Source: Pseudomonadota bacterium (GTDB lineage Bacteria > Pseudomonadota > Alphaproteobacteria > Sphingomonadales > Sphingomonadaceae). From it: 64,000 bases of DNA. The notes under the pieces were generated by a model. It was not told the origin of the DNA. It did no database searches and saw only the letters and a program-made list of their open reading frames with translations. Shown piece after piece: positions 7,934 through 17,100 of this stretch (position 1 is its first letter; each line of letters begins with the position of its first letter). The stretch lies in contig JAKPHK010000011.1 in the NCBI GenBank assembly GCA_029550345.1, forward strand, positions 1 to 64,000, written 5' to 3'. The translations under genes were made by a program, and so were the position numbers.

Positions 7934-10900
7934 ATGCACTCCATCGCATCCGTCAGGTCCTCGAGCGGGGCAGCCGCCTATTTCGCCAACGATAACTATT
8001 ACACCGAGCAGGAACACGCGGAAGCCGGGGTCTGGGGCGGCGAAGGTGCGCGCGCACTCGGACTGGAAGGCCAGGTCGAGAAGGGCGCGTTCGAAGCTAT
8101 CCTCAATGGGCGGCTGCCCGATGGCGAGATGGTCGGGCAGGTCGAGGGGCGGCGCCTGGGTCTCGACCTCACCTTTTCGATGCCGAAGTCCGCCTCGATC
8201 CTGGCACTGGTGAGCGGCGACAAGCGGATCCTCGATGCGCACCTTGCCGCGGTCAAATCGACGATGGCGCAGCTCGTCGAGAAGCAATTTGCCGAGAGCC
8301 GCAATTACGACCGTTCGCGCAGCGGCGAGCCGCAAAAGACCGGCAACCTCGTCTATGCGCTGTTCGCCCACGACACGAGCCGAGCGCTCGATCCGCAGGG
8401 CCATCTCCATGCCGTTGTCGCCAACCTGACGCGCGATCCCAAGGGGACCTGGAAAGCGCTGTGGAACGGCGAGATCTGGAAGAACAACACGACGATCGGC
8501 CAGTTCTACCATGCCGCCTTCCGCGCCCAGTTGCAGAAGCTTGGCTACGAGACCGAGGCGGCGGGCAAGCATGGCTCGTTCGAGATCAAGGGTGTGCCGA
8601 GCGAGGTCATCAAGGCGTTCTCGACCCGAACCACCGAGATCGAAGCCAAAATCGCGGAAACGGGCGCAACGCGGCTCGAAACCAAGAAGCAGATCACGCT
8701 CTACACCCGCGACCCCAAGCTGGCCGTCGATGACCGCGGCGCGCTTACCGAAAGTTGGCAGCAGCGGGCGCAGGAATTCGGCTTTGACGGGAAATCACTT
8801 GTCGCAGAGGCACGTGAACGTGCCGACTTGCAGGCACGTCCAACCTTCCGCGAAACCGCGACCGCCGCGCTCGGTGAAGTGTCGACCCGGATTGGCGCTG
8901 CGCTGCGCACGCCGAGCCCGCTCGCGGCCAGCGGCGCGGCGGCCCTGTTCCTCCCCGCCGGCACGATCAAGGCGCAGCACGCGACCGCCTCGGCGATCCG
9001 CCACCTGTCCGAGCGCGAGGCGGCGTTCTCGCCAGCAGCCATCCTCAGCGCTGCGCTGGGCTTCCAGATCAAGGGTCTTGAGGGCGGAGCCGTGGTCGAA
9101 CGAATTGGCGAACTCATCCGCGATGGCCACCTGATCCCGGGCAAGTCGGAGCGGCTTGATGGTCACTTCGATCTGGTGACGACGCCGACGGCGCTCGCCA
9201 TGGAACAGCAGATTCTGGACCGCATCGATGAGGGGGCCGGAAAGGGCCGCGCGTTCATGCCGCCCGAGCATGCCATGGCGCGGCTGCAGGACGCGGCGCG
9301 CGAACTCGGCCAGACCCGGGCCGGGGTCGATACCTGGCAGCTCAACGAAGGCCAATTGGCCGCAGGCGTCGCGATCCTTTCGGGCACCGATCGCTTCCTC
9401 AATGTCCAGGGCGTTGCGGGTGCGGGCAAGTCGACGCTGCTGGGCGCGCTCGACAAGGTGCTCGGGCAAGAAGGCGTCAAGCTCGTCGGACTTGCCTTCC
9501 AGAACAAGATGGTTGCGGACCTGCGCGGCGGCGGCGGCCAGGGCATGTCGGCCGAGCAGATGCGCGAGGCGGGGATCGAGGCCTACACGATCGCCAAGTT
9601 CCTCAGCACCTATGGCGGGGCTGCGGCCGCAGGATCTGGCGAGCGCTTCGAGGCCGCCAAGGCGGCGCTCGCCAACACAGTCATCATTACCGACGAAAGC
9701 TCGATGGTCTCCTCACGCGACATGCTGCGGCTGACTGCGCTGGCCGAGCAGCTCGATCTCGCCAAGGCGCCGTTCATGGGCGATCGCCAGCAATTGTCGG
9801 CGATCGAACAGGGCAAGATGTTCGCCGTCAGCCAGGCCGCGGGGCAAGCAACCGTGCGGATGGACGAGAACATCCGCCAGAAGAACTCAGCCCTTCTGCT
9901 GGCGGTCGCCGGACTCTCGAACGAGGGCCATGCGAGCCTCGCGCTCGACCTTCTTGCCGCGCACGGCCGGGTGATCGAAGCGGGGCCCGATCACGTCGCC
10001 CGCGCAGCCGAGCTGTGGTTGTCGCTCAGCCCCGACAAGCGCGAGGCGACCGCCATCTTTACGGCCGGGCGCGAAGACCGTGCCGAGATCAATGCGCGGG
10101 TCCAGACGGGGCTGCTCAAGGAAGGCACGCTCACAGGATCAGGCCTCACCCTCACCACGCTCCAGAGCGCCAACGCCACGCGCGAGGAGCTTCGCTTTGC
10201 CTCGACCTACCGGGTGGGCCAGGTGTTTGACGCGCGGATGGACGTGCGCGAGCTGGGCCTGAAGCGCGGGGAATACGAGGTTCGCGAGATCCGCAAGGAC
10301 GGCAAGGTCGTGCTCGAGGCTGGCGGGCGGCGCAAGGTCATCGACCCGACCCGCATCGATCCCGATCACCGCTTCGACCGGATTGGGCTCTACGAGCAGA
10401 GAGAGCTCAAGATCCATGACGGCGAGACCGTGTTCTGGCGCGACAAGGACCAGGGGCGGGACATTGCCAAGTCGACCTATGCGATCGTGCTTGAGGCCCG
10501 TCCCGAGGGGGTGCGGGTCGAGCTTGCCGACAAGCGGCAACTGGTGCTCGCGCCCGGCGATCCGATGCTGCGCCGGCTCGACCTCGGCTATGCGCTTAAT
10601 GCCCATATGGCGCAGGGCATGACAAAGCCCGAGGCGATCGAGGTGATCTCCTCCGCGCAGCGCAACCTCGCGACCCAGCGCACGCAGAACGTGCTCAACA
10701 CCCGCGCGACCGACGACATGATGGTTGTGACCAACAATCTTGAGGGGCTGAAGCAGCAGCTCGACCGGACGCCCGGGAACAAGACTTCCGCACTCGAGGT
10801 GACCGGCAGGCTTGAAGTCGAACCCCGCCATCATAACCCGGTCGACGCGCGGCAGTTGCCCGAACTCAAGATGAGCCCCGAGCTCAAGGCCAAGCTCGAT

Positions 10901-10978
10901 GCCGTGCTGGGCAAGGTGCCAGAACCCCCGGTGCGGCAACTCCCCGTGCCTGAAAAGTCACTGGGGCTCGACCTGTGA
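7934..10978 (+). CDS. traI: MobF relaxase-helicase TraI
   Basis: Conjugative relaxase with helicase, 1014 aa. The N-terminal TrwC domain shows the tyrosine pair in YFANDNYYTE (residues 16-25) that nicks oriT. The HUH metal site is DPQGHLHAVV near residue 155, preceded by the conserved FAHDTSRALD. The C-terminal superfamily-1 helicase has Walker A GVAGAGKSTLL near residue 495 and the acidic motif ITDESSMVS near 580. It is shorter than F TraI (about 1750 aa) and close to R388 TrwC size. Located with traD, it defines the plasmid as MobF. Confidence 0.95.
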   Translation: MHSIASVRSSSGAAAYFANDNYYTEQEHAEAGVWGGEGARALGLEGQVEKGAFEAILNGRLPDGEMVGQVEGRRLGLDLTFSMPKSASILALVSGDKRILDAHLAAVKSTMAQLVEKQFAESRNYDRSRSGEPQKTGNLVYALFAHDTSRALDPQGHLHAVVANLTRDPKGTWKALWNGEIWKNNTTIGQFYHAAFRAQLQKLGYETEAAGKHGSFEIKGVPSEVIKAFSTRTTEIEAKIAETGATRLETKKQITLYTRDPKLAVDDRGALTESWQQRAQEFGFDGKSLVAEARERADLQARPTFRETATAALGEVSTRIGAALRTPSPLAASGAAALFLPAGTIKAQHATASAIRHLSEREAAFSPAAILSAALGFQIKGLEGGAVVERIGELIRDGHLIPGKSERLDGHFDLVTTPTALAMEQQILDRIDEGAGKGRAFMPPEHAMARLQDAARELGQTRAGVDTWQLNEGQLAAGVAILSGTDRFLNVQGVAGAGKSTLLGALDKVLGQEGVKLVGLAFQNKMVADLRGGGGQGMSAEQMREAGIEAYTIAKFLSTYGGAAAAGSGERFEAAKAALANTVIITDESSMVSSRDMLRLTALAEQLDLAKAPFMGDRQQLSAIEQGKMFAVSQAAGQATVRMDENIRQKNSALLLAVAGLSNEGHASLALDLLAAHGRVIEAGPDHVARAAELWLSLSPDKREATAIFTAGREDRAEINARVQTGLLKEGTLTGSGLTLTTLQSANATREELRFASTYRVGQVFDARMDVRELGLKRGEYEVREIRKDGKVVLEAGGRRKVIDPTRIDPDHRFDRIGLYEQRELKIHDGETVFWRDKDQGRDIAKSTYAIVLEARPEGVRVELADKRQLVLAPGDPMLRRLDLGYALNAHMAQGMTKPEAIEVISSAQRNLATQRTQNVLNTRATDDMMVVTNNLEGLKQQLDRTPGNKTSALEVTGRLEVEPRHHNPVDARQLPELKMSPELKAKLDAVLGKVPEPPVRQLPVPEKSLGLDL

Positions 10979-11235
10979 GGTCCCTACCCGCCCTCGCCCC
11001 TGCCGCCGCCACCGAAGTGTTCGACCGCGCGCATTCCACGCTCGTCTGGTTGGCCGTCCTCGCCTTTGTCCTGCCCGAGCCGGCGGCGCGCGGCCTTGTC
11101 ATCCTGGCAATGATCGCCGTCGCGCTTGCCGCGGCGGCGGTCGCGTTCCTTGCGCCGGCTGCGCCAGATCCAAAGCCCGATGCCGATCCCGAACCGCCCG
11201 TCAGCGAACCGATGGAGAGCGACCGTGGCCTATGA
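10975..11235 (+). CDS. Small membrane protein downstream of traI
   Basis: An 86-aa protein starting with GTG that overlaps the traI stop as GTGA, so it is probably translated by coupling. It has one or two hydrophobic segments (LVWLAVLAFVLP and LVILAMIAVALAAAAVAFLA) and a Pro/Asp-rich cytoplasmic tail. No family is recognised. Position implies a transfer-related accessory membrane role. Confidence 0.65.
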   Translation: MRSLPALAPAAATEVFDRAHSTLVWLAVLAFVLPEPAARGLVILAMIAVALAAAAVAFLAPAAPDPKPDADPEPPVSEPMESDRGL

Positions 11236-11428
11236 ACACGAGGAAGTCGGCGACTTTGCGAGCGAGCGCGATGCCCAGGATTGGGCCGAGCGCAACAACA
11301 TCGATCCCCAGGATCTCCACTTCCGCGCCCGCGGAAGGCGGGGCGTCACCCTGAGCGTGCGCCGGTCAGCGCTCGGGGATTCGTCGCGCGGCGACCTCTC
11401 ATATGGCCGCCGGACCGGCTTTTTCTGA
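11225..11428 (+). CDS. Small charged hypothetical protein
   Basis: A 67-aa protein from GTG at 11225 that overlaps the end of the preceding membrane-protein gene. The sequence is mixed-charge (EEVGDFASERDAQDWAERN) with an Arg-rich, Gly-rich end. It continues the overlapping chain traD-traI-orf86-orf67. No homologous family is recognised; the start is chosen because the longer frame lies inside the upstream gene. Confidence 0.5.
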   Translation: MAYEHEEVGDFASERDAQDWAERNNIDPQDLHFRARGRRGVTLSVRRSALGDSSRGDLSYGRRTGFF

Positions 11429-11444
11429 ACCAAGGAGACTAGCC

Positions 11445-11804
11445 ATGAAACGATATGCCTATGTGCTGGTGCCGCTGCTTGCGGCGGCCGCAACCCCTGC
11501 CCTCGCCGCCGAGCCCGCTTCCAGGGCGGCTGCGGCGTCAACGTTGATCGAGAGCCAGCTCGATAGCCGGGCGGGCTCCGAACAGACCAGCTCTGACCAG
11601 ACCAGGGCGACCCTCGCCCGCCTTCGCGAAGCGCTCGAGGCGCGCAAGCAGGCGCTGAAGGATGCGGCCACCCGAGCCCAGCAGGACGCCAACGGTCTCT
11701 GTCCGGACTGCCCGGACAAGGCGGCTCCTACCCATCACCATTCCGTCAGCGAAGAGCGCAAGGTCGACTGCATCCATTGCGTCGAGCAGGCCATCTACGC
11801 CTGA
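11445..11804 (+). CDS. Exported small protein with paired CxxC motifs
   Basis: A 119-aa protein with a clear signal peptide (VLVPLLAAAATPALAA). A helical middle follows (TRATLARLREALEARKQALK). The C-terminus carries CPDC, a THHH cluster and CIHC, which could bind a metal or form disulfides in the periplasm. AAGGAG precedes the ATG at 11445 at good spacing. It closes the plus-strand tra gene group. A role in envelope assembly of the mating apparatus is only suggested by location. Confidence 0.7.
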   Translation: MKRYAYVLVPLLAAAATPALAAEPASRAAAASTLIESQLDSRAGSEQTSSDQTRATLARLREALEARKQALKDAATRAQQDANGLCPDCPDKAAPTHHHSVSEERKVDCIHCVEQAIYA

Positions 11805-11864
11805 CCGGAACGTCGGCGCGGTCCGGGCCACCTCCCACCGGGCCGCGCCGACCCTCTAAGTTGC

Positions 11865-11908
11865 TGCAATTGCGAATAAGGCGAACACTTGGCATGTTGC
11901 AGTTGCGA
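11865..11908. repeat. Direct repeat TGCARTTGCGA
   Basis: TGCAATTGCGA (11865-11875) recurs as TGCAGTTGCGA (11898-11908), 33 bases apart, about three helical turns. The flanking DNA is AT-rich compared with its surroundings, and a palindrome follows at 11975. It looks like regulator-binding DNA. Confidence 0.45.
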
Positions 11909-11974
11909 CATGGTTTTCTAGGGGCACTTACCCAACTCGCTCCATTCTAGAGTCATTTCGGCAAATTTAACACG

Positions 11975-12005
11975 GTGCAATATTGACAGAATGTCTATAT
12001 TGCAC
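11975..12005. promoter_or_regulatory. 31-bp operator-like palindrome
   Basis: GTGCAATAT and ATATTGCAC form perfect 9-bp outer arms. Inside them GACA-GAA-TGTC extends the dyad, so only the centre and one base pair are unmatched. A TTGACA hexamer lies within it, which could be a -35 element for the gene at 12041. The likely ligand is a dimeric repressor, perhaps one of the two GntR-type proteins nearby. Confidence 0.6.
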
Positions 12006-12040
12006 AATCGTTTGCGTTATTGGCTTCGGGGGCGGCTTTG

Positions 12041-12235
12041 ATGCGCATGCAGCGACTTCTGATCGATCGAAGTACGCTCGACCTGATCGTCTCCGACGGC
12101 AATGATTTTCTGGGTGTTCTGAATGCCGCCGGGCTCCACCAGGCCGCCAATCTGATGATGGCGGTGCTTCAGCAACTCGAGACCGACCAGTCGCGGTTAA
12201 CCGAAGACGGTCCGCCCGCCGCGCCGACAAATTAG
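12041..12235 (+). CDS. Small hypothetical protein
   Basis: A 64-aa protein from ATG 12041 (an alternative TTG lies at 12020), about 35 bases after the operator-like palindrome. The central part is helical (FLGVLNAAGLHQAANLMMAVLQQLE). It ends three bases before the convergent GntR-type gene. No family is recognised; existence is supported mainly by the regulated-looking upstream DNA and the neat packing. Confidence 0.5.
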   Translation: MRMQRLLIDRSTLDLIVSDGNDFLGVLNAAGLHQAANLMMAVLQQLETDQSRLTEDGPPAAPTN

Positions 12236-12237
12236 CC

Positions 12238-13050
12238 CTAGCTCATGTTCCTTGCGGGAACGCCGAAGGGAACGAGGCGCCCGTCCACTCCGGCCTCGCG
12301 TGTCCCCTGCCCGTAGAGGCGACCATCGATTTCCAGGGTCGGCGCGAGCCGGACCACGGAGGCAACCTCGCCTTCGTGCGATCCCATCCCGGCGATTGCT
12401 GCGAGTACGGCCTCGCGCGCCGAGTAGATGTCCTCGCGCATCAGCAGCCGGGCCATCGAGGCCGAGCGCTCGGCAATGGCGGTCGCGATCTTCTGGTGCA
12501 TGCGCAGCGACTGCTCGGCATCCTCGGCACGCTGCGACCAGGCGATGCGCCGGTGAAGCGCATTGGGAAGCGCCATGCGCGCCATCTCGGCGAGTTGCGG
12601 GATGCGCGACATGCGCATGACTTCGATGTGGAAGCGCAGGTTCTCGTGGATCACGCGCTCGAGGTCGTCGGGGCTGTCGGGCGCGGCTTCGCGGGCCTCG
12701 GCAACAAGCGCACCCAGAAGTGAAATCTCGGCCGCACTGGCGCGCGTTGCCGCCCGCGAGGCGGCGTGACCCTCAAGGTTGGCGCGCATCTCGAAGAGAT
12801 CCTCGACCTCTTCGGCTCCCCAGGTGCGCACGACGAATTCGCTGCGCGACTGGCGCGTCAGGTAGCCTTCGAAGGCCAGTGCATTGAGGACTTCGGCGAC
12901 GGCGGCAGGGCGGCATTCGTAAAGTTCGCCGAGTTCGCCCTTGGGAATGATCTGGCCCGGCAGAAAGCGCGCCGACAGCACCCCGAACCTGAGTTCGAGG
13001 AACATGCGTTCAGCAAGTGAATGCGCCTTGGCCAAGTGACGAGCCCCCAT
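12238..13050 (-). CDS. GntR-family regulator with FCD domain
   Basis: A 270-aa FadR/FCD-type transcription factor. The winged helix spans about residues 8-75 (PKGELGELYECRPAAVAEVLNALAFEGYLTR is the recognition-helix region, residues approximate). The FCD effector domain follows with its conserved histidines (ENLRFHIEVM and LRMHQKIATAI). I chose ATG 13050 since the homologous region begins shortly after; upstream in-frame codons cover a Lys/Arg-rich unalignable stretch. It is divergent from a second FCD protein at 13167. Effector unknown. Confidence 0.8.
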   Translation of the reverse strand: MGARHLAKAHSLAERMFLELRFGVLSARFLPGQIIPKGELGELYECRPAAVAEVLNALAFEGYLTRQSRSEFVVRTWGAEEVEDLFEMRANLEGHAASRAATRASAAEISLLGALVAEAREAAPDSPDDLERVIHENLRFHIEVMRMSRIPQLAEMARMALPNALHRRIAWSQRAEDAEQSLRMHQKIATAIAERSASMARLLMREDIYSAREAVLAAIAGMGSHEGEVASVVRLAPTLEIDGRLYGQGTREAGVDGRLVPFGVPARNMS

Positions 13051-13166
13051 GGGCGAGTTCTGGCCCGCCGCATAATTTCCCTCTCCATAGCACAGGATCG
13101 ATTTGATTTCCGAATCCTGCCGCTTCGGATTATCCCGTTTTTGCGATGAAGGAGTAGTTCGGAGCC

Positions 13167-13856
13167 TTGGGAACACCGACAAAATTGGACGGCGTACGAA
13201 CAATTGCGTGTCCGGCGCAGAACCTCTTTGCTGTGCTTCGCGAGCCCCACAAGCGTCGCCGTTTCGACAGTCCGTCCAACATTCCCGGGCTGCACACCCT
13301 TGCGCTCGGCACTGCCGAGCATTTTGCCCAGGAACTCGTCGACCTTGGCCTCCTTACCCGCGACCACGGCCGCTATTCGATCAACGACTGGACCATCGAG
13401 CGGATCGTCGAGCACCTGGGTCTTGCCGGCGCGATCCAGGCCATGGCCGCAGCGCAGGTCGCGGGCGTGGCGGCGAGCGCGGACTTCACCCATCTCGAAC
13501 GGCTGAACGGCGTGCTGCGCGGCATGGACGACCGCGATCCGGGCAACCTCCTCGCCGGAGCCTACATCGACTACCAGTGGCACCTAGAGCTGGTGCGCAT
13601 CAGCGGCAATCGGGCAGCACTCGCCGCCTATTCGAGGGCGATCCCGCCCGCGGTGTGGATTGCGGGGGCGAACTACTTCCAGCTCGAGGAAGCGCGCAGC
13701 TCGCTGACCGAGCACGAGCGCCTTGTTGCCTACATGAAAGCCGGCGACACGCTGCGGGCACGCGATGCGGTGGCGTTCCATTTTGAGGAAGCCGCGTCCC
13801 AGATCGGGCGGGCCGGCGAAGCGCGAATCGAGAGCTATCCCGCCGGCGCTTCCTGA
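13167..13856 (+). CDS. FCD-domain (GntR-like) regulator, divergent N-terminus
   Basis: A 229-aa protein with FCD-type metal/effector residues (YIDYQWHLELVRISGN and LTEHERLVAYMKAGD). The N-terminal DNA-binding part is short and poorly matched to GntR winged helices; the segment TAEHFAQELVDLGLLTRDHG could be its recognition helix and wing. The start is uncertain: a TTG at 13167 with weak upstream signals. It is transcribed divergently from the GntR gene at 12238-13050, with 116 bases between them, and may cross-regulate it. Confidence 0.65.
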   Translation: MGTPTKLDGVRTIACPAQNLFAVLREPHKRRRFDSPSNIPGLHTLALGTAEHFAQELVDLGLLTRDHGRYSINDWTIERIVEHLGLAGAIQAMAAAQVAGVAASADFTHLERLNGVLRGMDDRDPGNLLAGAYIDYQWHLELVRISGNRAALAAYSRAIPPAVWIAGANYFQLEEARSSLTEHERLVAYMKAGDTLRARDAVAFHFEEAASQIGRAGEARIESYPAGAS

Positions 13857-13961
13857 CTTCCAGCGCTTGACGCGCTGCGAAGGAGAGAGGGTGCAGTCGT
13901 GGCGCGGGGGCTCCAATTGTTCCTGGCACATGATTGAAAAGAAAGTACGTTTGGGGTAATC

Positions 13962-14183
13962 ATGGCCAAGGCGAGGAGACCCTCGATGGACCATGATCGA
14001 TACGGACTGGATGGAACCCCAATCTATTCTCATGGGGTAGACGTGGACCCCGTAACGGGCGAGCAGCTCGGCGGACAAGGTGCCAGCGGTCGGTTCGCCC
14101 TTGAGCCCCACACAATCGTGTTTGCCGTTCTCGCAGTGGGCTTCGTGGTCTTCTTCGTGATCGAAGCTCGCGTTTTCGGATAA
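13962..14183 (+). CDS. Small membrane-anchored protein
   Basis: A 73-aa protein with a soluble N-terminal part and one C-terminal transmembrane helix (TIVFAVLAVGFVVFFVIEA, residues 51-69). It lies between the regulators and the 3' end of traG on the opposite strand, separated from traG by only 3 bases. No family is recognised. Confidence 0.5.
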   Translation: MAKARRPSMDHDRYGLDGTPIYSHGVDVDPVTGEQLGGQGASGRFALEPHTIVFAVLAVGFVVFFVIEARVFG

Positions 14184-14186
14184 TTA

Positions 14187-17100
14187 TCAGGTTCGACGTT
14201 TGGCAACGTGGAGATGATCCCTGGCGGGATCGTCCGGGAACCGCTCGAAGTCGACAGCATAAGCGCTCCCCAAGCGTCCTTGGACCTTGGCAGCCCATTG
14301 CTCGCCTTGCTCATTCGAGATGTTGTTGCCGCGAAAATCGAGCGCGCGATCGTCATAATGGGCAGACCCGGCCTTGTGCTGGGTGCTGTCATTGCCCGAG
14401 GTCACCACGGGCGTGGGCAGGCCAAGGGACCGCGCTTCTTCGGCCACAACGCCCATCGCCGGCACCAGAGCGCCGTCCATGTGACCGAGCCGCGCGCCAG
14501 GCTTGACCTTGATACCAAGGTCCTTGGCGAGGGCTGCTCCATCGACCGGTCCATCGGGAACAGCCATGAGAGTTCCCCCTTCGAGCGGTGAAGACACAAG
14601 CGCCGGGGCATTCGTGCCCGACGGCGGGCGCGGCGTGCCCGGCATGCCGAGGTCGCCGTTCGAGCCCAGTGCCCCTGTCCCGGCAATCCCGGCGACATCG
14701 CTGAGTTCGTTGATCCGGTGGGCCCGAAGATCGCCCATCAGGTCGTCCATGAGATAGGCAATGGCCTGGTCGCGGCGCGAGAGGTCGCGGTAGTCGAGCC
14801 GCGGGTTGGACAAGTCCGGCAAGTGCCATTCGGGATGCTCGCGCTGCAGCGTTTCGTAGCGATCCTGGATGAGGTTGGACATATCGCTCGACACCTGGAA
14901 GCCATGCGTCTCGGCGTAGCTCGCCTCCGACATCATCCGGCTGCCGATCTCGCGATAGCGCGCGGCAGCAGCCCGCCGCTCCTCGGCTTCCGAGGTCCGC
15001 CAGTCGGTTCCATCGGTGCTGGTCCGCGAACGCGAATGATCGGCGTAGTCCGAGTTCTGGTTGTAGGTGCCCGATGACTCGACGTCGCCGCTCGAGCCGC
15101 TGACAACCACGCGGTTGCTGGTCTCGTCTGATTTGTCGGTCCCTCGGGTGGTCTGATTGGTTGAGGAACGTTCGGACGAGGCGCGCGAATCTTCCCCCCA
15201 TTCCTTGCGACCATAGCCATTCACACTTAGGGATCCCGAGAGTCCCGCGCCCTTCCCTCCCTTTGTCGTGGCACCGCCATCTCCGGCTCCTGGCGTGCTG
15301 CCGCCGAGCCTGCCGCCCAGTCCGAGTGAATAGCCGAAGGTGCGGTTCTCGAAATCGGAGTAGTTCCTGCTGTTCCCCTCGCGGAGGATGAGGTCGTTGT
15401 TGGTAACCTCGCGGGTCGAACTGCCCGAGGCGCCTTCGACCACGACATTGCCCCCGACATTGTGCGTGTCCGAGGCCCGCGAGCCGTTTTCGCGGCGCGA
15501 GCCCGATACGTCACTGGTCGCGGTGACCGCGCTGCCGAACCTGCCCTTCGAACTGCTCCAACTGGTAGAGGTGCCGTTCTCGATCTTGTCGGCCTCGTTC
15601 ATGTACCACTGGCCCTGCGAGCGCAGGTCTGAGGCGTAACCTCGCGTCATGGTCGGCTTGAACGGCAGCTGCGAGATCGCGGCATTGGTGTCGATCACCG
15701 TATGACCGGAGCCATATTCGTTGAACATGCGGCCATCGGCTTCGCGGAAGCCCGAGTGCGCGCTGCCTGCGAGCAGGTTCGGTGCCGTGTTCCACTGCGA
15801 CATCTGGCGGTTGTCGGCATTGAGGTTGCCGTAGCTGACGTCGCCATAGGCATAGTTGCCCGTGGTCCGCTCGAGCGCGGCGGCATCCGAACCCGCCTGG
15901 ACCGGCGCCAGCATTGAGCCAAGGTTGTTCGCGACCGACATGGTGCCGCGCATCACCATCAGCGCCAGCACTGGCACCGACATCATCAGGAACCCCGCCA
16001 TGGTGGCGACGTCCTGGTTGACCGCATCGATTCCCGCCCAGTTGGCGAGGTTCACGCTCCCGGCGGCAAGCGCGTTGGTCTGGCTGGCGAGCCGGTCCAT
16101 GATGAACGAGTGAATGAGGACGTAGATCGGTCCCCAGGCCGACAGGTAGAAGAACCCGGAGAAGTAGCCCTTGAGCGTCGCGATCCCGGTGCGCGGGAAG
16201 AGCAGCAACGGAAAGACGATCGGGAACAGCGCGTAGAACACTACCGTGAGGACGACGCCAAGCACCGGTATCCAGATCAGCCCCTGCTCGGCCGCAGTCG
16301 TCATCGCGTTACGGGTCTGGGTGTCCGCGCGCTGCAGCGCGAAGGAATCCGCGTCGGCATTTCCAAAATCGAGCTGCGCGGCCTCGAAGGCATCGACCAT
16401 GCTCTTCTGCTTGAAGAACTGGTTCCGCGTCATCGCCGTGCCGGTCAGGAGCTGCGAGACCACCGGTACATCGGCGGCGAGCTTGGCCCCGGCGGCGGCC
16501 TGGGTGAGCTTGGGATACATTGTGTGGGCAAAGGGCAGCGCGTAGGCATTGATTTGCGCATCCCACTGGTTGTTGATCAGCGTCCAGGCCTCGGCACAGG
16601 TCTTGCCCTCGATATCGACGGTGCCCGCGCCGGTATCGGTCAGGTACTTCATCCCCCGGTTGGTCGCGGCATTGACCCCGAGCTCGGCCCAGAGATCGGA
16701 CGCTTCGCTGAGCAGTTTCAAACTCTTGGTGCCGAGCAGGATATCGTAATAGGCACACTGCTTGAGATAGCCGTCGACGTTCGCCTTGAAGACCGGATCA
16801 CGGATCTCGAAGCCGCGGACCTTGTCCCACATCCGCGCCCCGTAGACGAAGCCGCCGGTCGAGTAATTGAGCGCCGCGGGCATGACAAAGACGGTCTCGG
16901 CGGTGCGGGTCAGGTAGTCGCTGACCTGGCTGGTGAAAGAAGCCATCGCGGCAAGGCCGATCGGCACGTTGTCGACTGTCGCGGGGGCCAGCCCCGGGTT
17001 GACGCGGTCAGTGACCTTCACCGTCACGGTCGGGACCATCAGCACGAGATAGATGAGGGTCGACTGGATGAACCAGCGAAACCAGGCCCGCCAGTCGAGA

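Noticed and set aside
12858..13583. Possible frameshift in the GntR gene, because GGAGAGGG-AAATT-ATG stands in another frame upstream of it.
   Set aside because: The frame with the ATG at 13050 already contains a full winged helix and FCD domain; the alternative frame codes for an unrelated Arg-rich stretch.
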